Below, one piece after another: positions 1 through 7,559 of a DNA stretch of 21,682 nucleotides. The notes beneath the pieces were generated by a model. That model was given only the letters and a program-made list of their open reading frames with translations. It was not told the DNA's origin and ran no database searches. This stretch comes from JAOUEE01 sp051011595. Its GTDB lineage: Bacteria > Actinomycetota > Acidimicrobiia > Acidimicrobiales > SHLQ01. Every line of letters begins with the position of its first letter. Positions within the stretch are counted from its first letter, which is position 1. The DNA is taken from contig JBPCTQ010000122.1 of NCBI GenBank assembly GCA_051011595.1, positions 1-21,682 of the forward strand. The letters are read 5' to 3'. The translations under genes were made by a program, and so were the position numbers.

Positions 1-2184
1 CGCGAAGGGGCCGGCAGCGAGATCGACGTGGTCATCGCCGACGAGTTCCACTTCTACGCCGACCCCCAGCGGGGCTGGGCCTGGCAGATCCCGCTGCTCG
101 AGCTGGCCGACACCCAGTTCCTGCTGATGTCGGCCACGCTGGGCCCGACCGACTTCTTCCGCACCGCCCTCACCGACCGCACCGGGCGCCCGTCCGTCGA
201 GGTCACCAGCACCGAACGCCCGGTGCCGCTCGAGTTCGAGTACCGCACCTCGTCGCAGCACTACTCGCTGCGGGAGCTGCTCGACCTCGACCGCACCCCG
301 GTGTACATCGTGCACTTCACCCAACGGGCGGCCACCGAAGCGGCCCAGGCCCTCACCAGCCTCGACGTGCTCACCAAGGACGAGAAGGCCCGCATCACCG
401 ACGCAATCGGCGGTTTCCGCTTCGACTCCCCCATCGGCAAGGACCTCCGCCGATGGATCACCCACGGCATCGGTGTGCACCATGCCGGCCTGTTGCCCCG
501 CTACCGACTCCTGGTGGAGAAGCTGGCCCAGCAGGGGCTGCTGAAGCTGATCTGCGGAACCGACACCCTCGGAGTCGGGGTGAACGTCCCCATCAAGACC
601 GTGCTGTTCACGCAGCTGTGCAAGTACGACGGCATCAGCACCCGGCTGCTCACCAATCGTGAGTTCCAACAGATCGCGGGCCGGGCCGGACGGCGCGGCT
701 TCGACGACATCGGGTACGTGTGGGTGCAGGCCCCGGCCCACGTGGTCGAGAACCTCGAAGCCGAGAAGAAGGCCGCCACCGACACCAAGAAGCGCAAGAA
801 ACTGGTGAAGAAGAAGCCACCCGATCGGGGATTCACCCACTGGGACGAACAGACCTTCGAGAAGCTGCGCGACGGTCGACCCGAGCCGCTCCGTTCCAGT
901 TTCGTGGTGAGCCACCACCTGCTGCTCGAAGTACTGGATCGGCCGGGTGATGGCTGCGCCGACGTCCGACGGCTGCTGGTCGACAATCACGAGACTCGCC
1001 ACCGACAGCGCAACCACATTCGTCAGGCCATCGGGATGTATCGCTCCCTGATCGACGCCGGCATCGTGCAGCAACTCGACGCACCCGACCACGAGGGCCG
1101 CCTGGTCCGCGTGACCATCGACCTCCAGGACGACTTCGCCCTGCATCAACCCCTGTCACTCTTCGCGGTGGAGGCCATCGAGGCCCTGGCCGAGGTCGGA
1201 CCCCTCCCCGCGGACGACGAGATCGACGCACCCACCGATCGATCAGACGAGGAGCACGCCCTCGATGTGTTGTCGGTGGTCGAGTCGGTCCTCGAGAACC
1301 CGGGAGTCATCCTCGCCGCCCAGGTCAACAAGGCCAAAGACGCCTTGATGGCCGAGATGAAGATGCAGGGCATCGAGTACGAGGAACGGATGGACAAGCT
1401 GGCCGAGGTCACCCATCCCAAACCGTTGTCCGACTTCTTGTACGCCGCCTTCGACACCTTCCGGGCCCATCACCCCTGGGTGGGTTCGGACAACGTGCGG
1501 CCCAAGTCGGTGGTGCGCGACCTGTACGAGCGGGCCATGACCTTCCGTGAATACGTCAACCACTACGGCCTCAAGCGGTCCGAAGGCGCGGTGTTGCGGT
1601 ACCTGTCCGACGCGTACAAGGCCATGGTTCAGAACGTGCCCGAACCGGCCAAGACCGGCGCGGTGTACGACCTCACCGAGTGGCTGGGCGAGCTGGTGCG
1701 TCAGATCGACTCGAGCCTGCTCGACGAGTGGGATCGGCTGCGCAATCCCGATCCCGACGAAGCTGAGCTCGACGAGGTGCGACCCCCTGGCACCGACCGC
1801 ACCGACGTCACCAGCAACGCCCGGGCCTTCCGGGTGATGATCCGCAACGAGTCGTTCCGGTGGGTCACGCTGCTGTCGCGCCGAGCGCACGGCGAGCTCA
1901 CCGAACTGTTGCACGAACACGGCGACACTCGCTGGTCCAATGAGAGCCTCACCGAGGCCATGGCCCCCTACTGGGACGAGTTCGACCAGATCCTGCTCGA
2001 CGCCGATGCCCGCAGCACCGCCAATGTCATCGTCGACGACGTTCGTGAGCCGTGGACCGTGACCCAGCTCCTCAGCGATCCCGATGGCCACCGCGAGTGG
2101 CGCCTGGTCGGTGAGGTCGACATGGACCAATCGCGCGAGCGGGGCGAGGCCGTTCTGCGCCTCGACGCCATCACCCGCCTCTGA
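1..2184 (+). CDS. DEAD/DEAH-box RNA helicase, Ski2-like with DUF3516-type C-terminus (5' truncated)
   Basis: The frame is open from base 1, so the start and the Walker A part lie outside the window; about 727 residues are visible. Helicase motif II is DEFH (bases 40-51), followed by the SAT motif (about 130-138) and a motif VI reading QIAGRAGRRGF (670-702). The HHAGLLP and GTDTLGVGVN stretches between them are typical of the Ski2/Mtr4/HelY superfamily. A lysine-rich insert follows at about 760-830. The long C-terminal region resembles the actinobacterial DUF3516 extension. The family unwinds RNA with ATP; the exact substrate is unknown. It converges on the SDR gene, with only four bases between the two stops. 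The helicase family is certain; the DUF3516 label comes from memory of the family. Confidence 0.9.
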   Translation, partial: REGAGSEIDVVIADEFHFYADPQRGWAWQIPLLELADTQFLLMSATLGPTDFFRTALTDRTGRPSVEVTSTERPVPLEFEYRTSSQHYSLRELLDLDRTPVYIVHFTQRAATEAAQALTSLDVLTKDEKARITDAIGGFRFDSPIGKDLRRWITHGIGVHHAGLLPRYRLLVEKLAQQGLLKLICGTDTLGVGVNVPIKTVLFTQLCKYDGISTRLLTNREFQQIAGRAGRRGFDDIGYVWVQAPAHVVENLEAEKKAATDTKKRKKLVKKKPPDRGFTHWDEQTFEKLRDGRPEPLRSSFVVSHHLLLEVLDRPGDGCADVRRLLVDNHETRHRQRNHIRQAIGMYRSLIDAGIVQQLDAPDHEGRLVRVTIDLQDDFALHQPLSLFAVEAIEALAEVGPLPADDEIDAPTDRSDEEHALDVLSVVESVLENPGVILAAQVNKAKDALMAEMKMQGIEYEERMDKLAEVTHPKPLSDFLYAAFDTFRAHHPWVGSDNVRPKSVVRDLYERAMTFREYVNHYGLKRSEGAVLRYLSDAYKAMVQNVPEPAKTGAVYDLTEWLGELVRQIDSSLLDEWDRLRNPDPDEAELDEVRPPGTDRTDVTSNARAFRVMIRNESFRWVTLLSRRAHGELTELLHEHGDTRWSNESLTEAMAPYWDEFDQILLDADARSTANVIVDDVREPWTVTQLLSDPDGHREWRLVGEVDMDQSRERGEAVLRLDAITRL

Positions 2185-2188
2185 CCTG

Positions 2189-2974
2189 TCACCCGGTGGT
2201 GGGTGTCAGTCCCCCGTCGATCTTGATGATCGAGCCAGTGGTGTAGGAACCGGCATCACTGGCCAGCAGCAGGGCCGCCCCCACCACCTCGTGGGCTTCG
2301 CCACCACGCTGGAGCGGAATCAGGCGCCGAGCCGACTCGTTGAAGGCGTCCATGTCCCACGCGTCGGCGATGTCGGTGAGAAACGGTCCGGGCATGATGC
2401 AGTTGACCCGAACGTGGGGTCCGTAGGCCCGAGCGAATCCTTTGGTGAGGTTGTTGAGGCCGGCTTTGGCCGCGCCGTACGCCACCTCACCGGGGCTGGG
2501 CGACACGGCGGCGACCGAGCTCACGTTGATGATGCAGCCCGACCCGGCGTCGACCATACGCTGGCCCCCGTAGGCCGACAGGCGGAACGGACCCTGCAGG
2601 TTGACCTGCAGGACCTTCTCGTACAGCACCTCGCTCACGTCGACCAAACGGTCATAGACCGGCGACATCCCGGCGTTGTTGACCAGCACGTCCATGCGCC
2701 CGAACTCGTCGTACACGCGGTCGATGAGCGCGTCACATTGATCCCACTGACCGACGTGGCACGCCACTCCCAGGGAGCGGCGGCCGGTGGCGGCCGCTAT
2801 CTCGGCCGCCACCGCCTCGCAGTTCTCCAGTTTGCGACTGGCCACCACCACATCGGCGCCGGCCACGGCAAACGCTTCGGCCATGGCCCGACCCAGGCCC
2901 CGGCTGCCGCCGGTGACAACGGCAACCCGGCCGCTCAGATCGAAGATCTGGTCTGGTGTGGGGAGCGGGCTCAG
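2189..2974 (-). CDS. SDR-family NAD(P)-dependent oxidoreductase (probable CTG start)
   Basis: Classical short-chain dehydrogenase of about 261 residues. With the CTG start, the cofactor motif TGGSRGLG is at residues 21-28, NNAG at 99-102, catalytic Ser at about 152-153, and YGAAK (Tyr166, Lys170) completes the active site. The C-terminus ends in the usual TTGSIIKIDGG type. The first ATG in frame (2884) lies after the glycine-rich motif and would delete it. No ATG, GTG or TTG occurs in frame between the end of the SHOCT gene and that motif. The CTG at 2974-2972 overlaps the TGA of the upstream gene (CTGA) and gives a normal N-terminus, so I chose it. A weak GGGTG lies 8 nt upstream. The substrate is unknown. 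The family is certain; the start is inference. Confidence 0.88.
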   Translation of the reverse strand: MSPLPTPDQIFDLSGRVAVVTGGSRGLGRAMAEAFAVAGADVVVASRKLENCEAVAAEIAAATGRRSLGVACHVGQWDQCDALIDRVYDEFGRMDVLVNNAGMSPVYDRLVDVSEVLYEKVLQVNLQGPFRLSAYGGQRMVDAGSGCIINVSSVAAVSPSPGEVAYGAAKAGLNNLTKGFARAYGPHVRVNCIMPGPFLTDIADAWDMDAFNESARRLIPLQRGGEAHEVVGAALLLASDAGSYTTGSIIKIDGGLTPTTG

Positions 2975-3369
2975 CTGTCGAGCACCCGCGCCTTGGCTTT
3001 GGCGTATTCGTCGTCGTCGATCTTGCCGTTGGCATGCAGATCGGCCAACGAAGCCAACTGGTCAGACGGCGATGACGAACCGGCGGTCTGGCGAATATAG
3101 GACTGGAAGGCCTCTTCTGACTGCTGGGCATTGGCGGCGGCTCGTTCGCCCATCTGGCCACCCCGCACGATGAGGTACAAGAAGATGCCCAGGAACGGCA
3201 AGATGATGATGGCGATCGCCCACAGGGCCTTGCCCCACCCACTCAGGTCATCACTACGAATGATGTCGGCGAAGATCGAGATGACCAGCCAGATCCACAG
3301 GAAGAACAGGAAGAACCAGAAGATCGACCACAACACCTGACCGACCTGGAACTCTGCAAGAACACTCAC
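2971..3369 (-). CDS. Two-TM membrane protein with C-terminal SHOCT domain
   Basis: 132 residues from a GTG start. Two hydrophobic segments lie at about residues 12-35 and 46-69. The layout resembles phospholipase D N-terminal-like (PLDc_N) small membrane proteins. The C-terminus (about 104-131) contains the SHOCT pattern, seen as LADLHANGKIDDDEYAKAK, a short helical module often found at the ends of bacterial membrane proteins and thought to mediate oligomerisation. It overlaps the following SDR gene by four bases if that gene starts at CTG. It is divergent from the GlsB-like gene across about 115 bases. Function is not known beyond membrane location. Confidence 0.85.
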   Translation of the reverse strand: MSVLAEFQVGQVLWSIFWFFLFFLWIWLVISIFADIIRSDDLSGWGKALWAIAIIILPFLGIFLYLIVRGGQMGERAAANAQQSEEAFQSYIRQTAGSSSPSDQLASLADLHANGKIDDDEYAKAKARVLDS

Positions 3370-3472
3370 GACGTCTACCTACCCTCTTGGCACCACCGAC
3401 GCACCGTGCGCCGAAGTAGCGAAATCCGTCTTCAACAATATCCGAGCGTGCCCGACATGGGCCAAATGCCGT

Positions 3473-3478
3473 TAGCGT
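3473..3478 (+). promoter_or_regulatory. Putative -10 element of a leaderless promoter (TAGCGT)
   Basis: The TANNNT hexamer ends 6 nt before GTG 3485 and no SD sequence is present. The same layout recurs at five other starts in the window. Confidence 0.45.
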
Positions 3479-3484
3479 GCCGGT

Positions 3485-3769
3485 GTGCTGATTCTCGGAA
3501 TACTCGGTTTTGGAATGCTCGTGGGCGGCGGTGCGCAGTGGGTCCTGGGTCGTTCGGGCTGGAAGATCGACTGGGGTATGGCGCTGATCGCCGGGCTGGT
3601 CGGATCGTTCGTGGGTGGCCTCTTGGTGAGCCTGTTGTCGGGCGACGGGTTCGACCTGGCCCCCAGCGGGTTGATCGGGTCCTTCGTCGGGGCGCTGATC
3701 GTCACCGCTGCCTGGTTCTACTTCGACAAGAGCAAACAGTCCGAGGCCAAAACCGACCGGCGCCGCTGA
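3485..3769 (+). CDS. GlsB/YeaQ/YmgE-family small membrane protein
   Basis: 94 residues from a GTG start. Three hydrophobic, glycine-rich segments (about 1-18, 28-50 and 60-80) contain GLVGSFVGG and GLIGSFVGA, the repeated glycine patterns of the transglycosylase-associated (YeaQ/YmgE/GlsB) family. Family members are small stress-induced inner-membrane proteins of unclear function. The tail is short, charged and lysine-rich. A TAGCGT hexamer (3473-3478) ends 6 nt before the GTG and no SD sequence is present, which fits a leaderless transcript. The gene converges with the signal-anchored protein gene. Confidence 0.8.
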   Translation: MLILGILGFGMLVGGGAQWVLGRSGWKIDWGMALIAGLVGSFVGGLLVSLLSGDGFDLAPSGLIGSFVGALIVTAAWFYFDKSKQSEAKTDRRR

Positions 3770-3787
3770 TCGCTCAGGTGTAGCGGC
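3762..3787. terminator. Possible bidirectional hairpin between convergent genes
   Basis: GCCGCT (3762-3767) pairs with AGCGGC (3782-3787) across a 14-nt loop that contains both stop codons. There is no T-run, so termination is uncertain. Confidence 0.3.
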
Positions 3788-4451
3788 CGGCGGTTTCGGC
3801 GGCCGCCATCAACTGGGCCCGGTTGCGGTTGACCACGGCGACCGCTTCGTTCACCAGGGTGGGATCGGTGTCGGGATCGGCCCGTAGCGACGTTGCGGTG
3901 TCGAGCGATGTCGACACCGCGCCGATCGAGGTGGCCACCTGTTGCCACACCGGCGCCGCCTCTCCGGTGGCCAGCTGCTGGGCCTCGATGGCCATGTTCT
4001 GCACGCGGATCCGGTCGGCCGCCCACCGCTGTTGAGCTTGTGCTCCCGGAGCAGCCAACAACTCGAGGGTGAGCTGGTCGTGCAGCCAGCGAACATTGCC
4101 GAGGAGTTCCGTCTGGGGAGTGGATCGTCGGGCCACCGGTGCCGCCGCCTTGGGAGAGGATGACCCCCGACGGCCGAACAACATGGCGGCGATGATGGCG
4201 ATGGCGGCCAGCGCGATGATGGCGACCAACACGATGGTGCCGCTGTTGGAGTCGCTGTCGCCACCCTCGGAATCGGTTCCGCTGTCGGTGGCTCCGTCGT
4301 CGGCCGGCGGCGCCTCGGTGGCCGGTGGGTCGGTGGCTGGGGTTTCGGTGGCCGGTGGGTCGGTGGTCTCCTGGGCCGCGGCGGCCATGACCGGGCCGGT
4401 CACCAGACCGGCAACCACCACCAACAGAACGGCCAGGCGACCCGGCCTCAC
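3774..4451 (-). CDS. Signal-peptide, Thr/Pro-rich, single-TM protein of unknown function
   Basis: 225 residues, not recognised as a named family. Visible parts in order: an N-terminal signal peptide ending near AAAAQ (1-26); an extracytoplasmic low-complexity stretch (27-70) rich in Thr, Pro, Asp and Ser with a ten-residue repeat of TDPPATE type; one TM helix (about 72-93, rich in Ile and Ala) followed by GRRG; and a cytoplasmic, mostly helical domain (about 110-225). The GTG start overlaps the stop of the YggT gene (GTGA), so the two are probably translated together and may act together in the membrane. The repeat stretch looks like a linker. No enzymatic motif is seen. Confidence 0.75.
   Translation of the reverse strand: MRPGRLAVLLVVVAGLVTGPVMAAAAQETTDPPATETPATDPPATEAPPADDGATDSGTDSEGGDSDSNSGTIVLVAIIALAAIAIIAAMLFGRRGSSSPKAAAPVARRSTPQTELLGNVRWLHDQLTLELLAAPGAQAQQRWAADRIRVQNMAIEAQQLATGEAAPVWQQVATSIGAVSTSLDTATSLRADPDTDPTLVNEAVAVVNRNRAQLMAAAETAGRYT
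4315..4366 (-). repeat. Two perfect 22-bp direct repeats, 30-bp period
   Basis: Copies at 4315-4336 and 4345-4366 are identical. They lie in the extracytoplasmic Thr/Pro-rich linker of the signal-anchored protein and encode its ten-residue TDPPATE repeat. Confidence 0.75.
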
Positions 4452-4945
4452 TGACCACCGCCGTCGTGCGGTGGAGGCGGCGCGGACGCGACCGGTGGAG
4501 GGGTGGTGACCGGCGGGGGCGGGGTCACGGGCGGCGGCACGGCTGCGGGAACCGTGGAGGCCGGTGCGTACGCGGCGGCATCGGCCGCCGATTCGGCGAG
4601 GCGCTGGCGTTCGATGCGGTTCAATCGGTACGTGAGCCAGTCGACCAGAGCTCGGATGGCCACGATCAGCACCAGGTACACGAACATGGCGAAGAGAATC
4701 GATGTGTCGAGTACGGCGTCACCGTTGAGCTCCACCGGAGTGAATATGCCTCTGAAGGGCTCCATGGCCCGCTCGAGGCTGCGATAGGCCCACTGCACGT
4801 AGCCGGTGTCGGGGTTGGCGCCCAGCAGGCGTAGTAGGAATCCCTGCACCAGGATCAGCTGGGTGATGATGACGTAGGCGTAGGCCACATAGGCGAGCGC
4901 CCTGACCAGCCAGACCGTCACACTCTTGGGATCGGATGTGTCCAC
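4448..4945 (-). CDS. YggT-family membrane protein with proline-rich tail
   Basis: About 165 residues. Two hydrophobic regions (about 12-42 and 80-105) flank a segment with the pattern LEPFRGIFTPV, where other YggT proteins carry P(x)RR and related residues. The C-terminal 50 residues are Ala/Pro-rich, ending in PPPPHDGGGQ. Two GTG codons stand in tandem (4948 and 4945). A GGAGG Shine-Dalgarno lies 4 nt before the first and 7 nt before the second, so I chose the second. YggT proteins are often near division genes in Gram-positives or linked to osmotic stress in Proteobacteria; here there is no division cluster. Downstream partner: the signal-anchored protein (GTGA overlap). Confidence 0.8.
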   Translation of the reverse strand: MDTSDPKSVTVWLVRALAYVAYAYVIITQLILVQGFLLRLLGANPDTGYVQWAYRSLERAMEPFRGIFTPVELNGDAVLDTSILFAMFVYLVLIVAIRALVDWLTYRLNRIERQRLAESAADAAAYAPASTVPAAVPPPVTPPPPVTTPPPVASAPPPPHDGGGQ

Positions 4946-4952
4946 CACTGGG

Positions 4953-4957
4953 CCTCC
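4953..4957 (-). promoter_or_regulatory. Ribosome binding site (GGAGG) of the YggT gene
   Basis: It lies 4 nt before GTG 4948 and 7 nt before GTG 4945; the second spacing is the better one. Confidence 0.65.
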
Positions 4958-4978
4958 AGGTTTCGCCGGTGTCCGAGG

Positions 4979-4984
4979 ATCATA
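4979..4984 (-). promoter_or_regulatory. Putative -10 element of the YggT operon (TATGAT)
   Basis: TATGAT on the minus strand differs from TATAAT at one base. It lies between the Rpf stop and the YggT start, leaving a leader of about 25 nt. A TTCAAA lies about 15 nt upstream of it, a weak -35. It suggests the YggT pair is transcribed separately from the receptor-channel operon. Confidence 0.5.
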
Positions 4985-5032
4985 GGGCCACCGACCGGTT
5001 TTGAATCCAGATGACCGCGGCGGGCCGGTTGG

Positions 5033-5500
5033 TCAGCCGAAGCCGAGTTGACGCGAACAGTTGGGCCAGGCGTTCCAGCCCTGGAGCTCGAGGATGTCCT
5101 CGGCCCGCATGATCTGTTCTTCGCGCGTGGTGTTGTGGGGCAGGCCGAATCCGCCGACTCCCTGCCACGTGGACTCCTGTATCTGGAGCCCGCCGTAGTA
5201 CCCGTTGCCGGTGTTGGCCGACCAGTCGCTGCCCGACTCGCACTGGGCCAACGCGTCCCATCGCTCGACCTGCTCAGGCGGCAGGGTGGCCACGAAGATC
5301 TCGGCCTGGGCCACACTCAGCACACTCGAACTCCCCGTGAGTCGCGAGACGACGAAGCCGGCCATCAACACCAGCCCGATGAGCACGGCGGCGGCGATGA
5401 TCCGGCGGGTGCGGACCGTCTGTTCCCACCACCACGCGGGCAGCGGGGCCCGCGCGGGGGCGTCGTCAGACCCGTTCGGTGTCGCCATCGGCCAAGACAT
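5033..5500 (-). CDS. Rpf-like, transglycosylase-fold, membrane-anchored cell-wall hydrolase
   Basis: 155 residues from the ATG at 5500; the ATG at 5488 (MATPNG) is an equally good start and neither has a clear SD. A TM anchor spans about residues 33-54. The extracellular C-terminal domain (about 77-155) is the resuscitation-promoting-factor fold: WDALAQCESGSDW carries the catalytic Glu88, then NTGNGYYGGLQIQ and STW. Cys87 and Cys148 would form the conserved disulfide. Rpf proteins cleave peptidoglycan and stimulate regrowth of dormant Actinobacteria. The start lies inside the 3' end of the second cyclase-like gene, so it appears to be the last gene of the receptor-channel operon. The domain call is firm; the resuscitation role is family knowledge. 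Confidence 0.88.
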   Translation of the reverse strand: MSWPMATPNGSDDAPARAPLPAWWWEQTVRTRRIIAAAVLIGLVLMAGFVVSRLTGSSSVLSVAQAEIFVATLPPEQVERWDALAQCESGSDWSANTGNGYYGGLQIQESTWQGVGGFGLPHNTTREEQIMRAEDILELQGWNAWPNCSRQLGFG

Positions 5501-7559
5501 AAAGGGTCATGGCTTCGCCGTCGAGGGCCACCACGTCCTGCGCCGGACGCAGATCCCAGGACGGGTCGGCGGCCAACGACATGGTGGGAGCATCGACGAG
5601 CACCTCGTCGGACCGGGACAACGCGCCGATGGCGAGGGCCCGCCGCACCGGTTCACCCCAGGCCGCGAAGGTGAGGCTGCCCCGCTGGAGCACACCGGTG
5701 GCCACCGGGCCGGTGGACATACCGATGTGAATCGACACCTCGACCCCTTCGGTGGCCGAGATGGCTCTGATCCGGTTGACCAACTCACGGGCGAACCCCA
5801 GTGCCTCATCGGCACCGTCTGCATCGATCCCCTGTCCGGCCAGCACGAGAAAGCGATCAGCCGCCGAACGAACCCGTTCCATCGATCCGGAGTGGGCCAG
5901 TTCCTCGGTGGCGTCGGCCACCTGGCCCAGCACGTCGGCATGATCGACGCCGTCCTCGGCCAGATCGACCCCGACCGAGATCACCGTCACGATGTCGATG
6001 GCGTCACCGTCGGTGGACACACCACCGTCGGAATCGATGATTCTCGGCGGCAGGACGGTGAGCAACAGCTTCCGTGTGCTCTCGAACTCTTCGGCCAGCT
6101 CGGTCTCCTGCTGCTCGAGCTGTCGGGCCATCACTCCCAGACGACGAGCCAGATCGCCGAACTCGTCGTTGCCCAGGTCGGCGACGTCGGGATGGCGCTC
6201 GCCATCGGCCACCGCACGGGCGGCCGACACGAGCGGCGGGATGGGTCGGGTGAGACGGCCGGCCAACCAGATGCCGATGAGCGCAGCAAGGGGCACGGTG
6301 ATGAGCATCACCAGTCCCAGTCGCTTCGCGTAGTCGAACAGCGGGCTGCGGGCGTCGGACAGGGATACCTCGGCCACCGACACCCATGCGGTCCCCTCGA
6401 TGTCGATGGGGGTGGCGTAGGTGTAGGTCTTCTGCCCGAGGTAGTTGCGGGCCTCACCCTCGAAGACACGCCCCCCAATGGCTTCGTTGACCGGCTCGGT
6501 GTCGACCGACTGGACGCCGACCGGTGACCCGAAGAGCTCGACCAGCTGCGCCGTGGTCTCGTCGACCTTGTCGAGATAGGCGTCGGGATCCTCGAGCCAG
6601 AGTCGGCTCTCGCTCTGGAGGGTGCGGCCCGACGCGGCCACGACGTAGCTCTCGCCATCACCCAGCCCGGCGGCCTCCCACTCACCATCCGCAGTCGTCA
6701 GGGCCGACAGCGACTCGGCCGGAACCGCGACGACGAGCGAGCCGATGACCTCGGTACCGGACCTCACGGCGGCGGCCGCGAACGCCACCGGCCTGCCGTC
6801 GGCCGGGAAGTAGATGGAGTAGTCGCCGGTGACCCCTTGACCCAACGGTCGGACCGGCAACTCGTCGAGCACCGTGCCGGCCAGTTCGCTGTCGCGGCGC
6901 AACTCGTCGCCGAGCTCGACACCCAGGTCGATCCGCTTCTGATTGCTGTACACAACGGTGCCCCCGTCGGACACCAACAGGAGATCCTCCACGATCATCG
7001 ATTCGACGAGGTCGGAGAGGAAGGGGTGGGCCTCGACGTGAGCCTCGGTGTAGGTCGACCCGTCGCCCGGATCGAGGACGGCGCTGCGCTCGTCGGCACC
7101 GATGTTGGCCGTGTAGTGGTACTGGAGATACGCACCGGCTTCGGGCGGCTCGATGTCCTCGACGCTGACAGGGCCCAGACCGGCCGCGTTGATCGGTCCG
7201 ACCACCTCGTCCTGGTAGAACGCGTCGAGCTCGGCCTGTTGACCCGCGGTGAGGGCCTCGTCATCGAGCTCGGCGAAGGTGTCCTCGAAGCGTTGGAGGG
7301 CGTCGGCCACGGCCAGGTCGGCGGAAGCGGCCGCCACCTGCGCCAGCAGTATCTCGACACCGGCCTCCAGGCTGCGGGCCTGCGACTCGCCGGCGCTGAC
7401 CAACTGTTCCTGGGTTCCTTCGTCGAGCAGTCGACGGGCGGCAACCCAGTTGAGGACCCCGACCAGCAACACCGACGCGAGGGTGGCCAGCACCAGTGCT
7501 GCGGCCAGCACCCGCTTCAGTTGGCGAGGTCGATTCCACCACTCCGACAGACGACTCAC
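5466..7559 (-). CDS. Two-TM sensor with HAMP and degenerate class III cyclase-like domain (receptor B)
   Basis: 697 residues from a GTG that overlaps the channel stop (GTGA). Order: TM1 (about 17-38); a large extracytoplasmic sensor region (about 40-410) with AYLQYHY at 143-149 and a KRIDLG segment at 208-213; TM2 (about 412-434); HAMP (about 435-490); a VLPP linker (502-505); and a C-terminal class III nucleotide-cyclase-like domain (about 520-690). By eye, nearly all catalytic positions are lost: first metal Asp is Gly530, substrate Lys is Arg564, base-selecting Asp is Ala632, transition-state Asn is Arg639, and Arg is Ala643. Only the second metal Asp (Asp568) remains. It is paralogous to the first gene of this operon. 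It may be a pseudo-cyclase receptor or a regulatory subunit. Confidence 0.85.
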   Translation of the reverse strand: MSRLSEWWNRPRQLKRVLAAALVLATLASVLLVGVLNWVAARRLLDEGTQEQLVSAGESQARSLEAGVEILLAQVAAASADLAVADALQRFEDTFAELDDEALTAGQQAELDAFYQDEVVGPINAAGLGPVSVEDIEPPEAGAYLQYHYTANIGADERSAVLDPGDGSTYTEAHVEAHPFLSDLVESMIVEDLLLVSDGGTVVYSNQKRIDLGVELGDELRRDSELAGTVLDELPVRPLGQGVTGDYSIYFPADGRPVAFAAAAVRSGTEVIGSLVVAVPAESLSALTTADGEWEAAGLGDGESYVVAASGRTLQSESRLWLEDPDAYLDKVDETTAQLVELFGSPVGVQSVDTEPVNEAIGGRVFEGEARNYLGQKTYTYATPIDIEGTAWVSVAEVSLSDARSPLFDYAKRLGLVMLITVPLAALIGIWLAGRLTRPIPPLVSAARAVADGERHPDVADLGNDEFGDLARRLGVMARQLEQQETELAEEFESTRKLLLTVLPPRIIDSDGGVSTDGDAIDIVTVISVGVDLAEDGVDHADVLGQVADATEELAHSGSMERVRSAADRFLVLAGQGIDADGADEALGFARELVNRIRAISATEGVEVSIHIGMSTGPVATGVLQRGSLTFAAWGEPVRRALAIGALSRSDEVLVDAPTMSLAADPSWDLRPAQDVVALDGEAMTLYVLADGDTERV

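Noticed and set aside
1243..2130. 295-codon antisense frame within the helicase gene
   Set aside because: No recognised domain, and the helicase frame is continuous with conserved motifs.
5205..6527. 440-codon open frame antisense to the receptor B gene
   Set aside because: Same reasoning: composition typical of a high-GC shadow, with no SD or TANNNT at its start.
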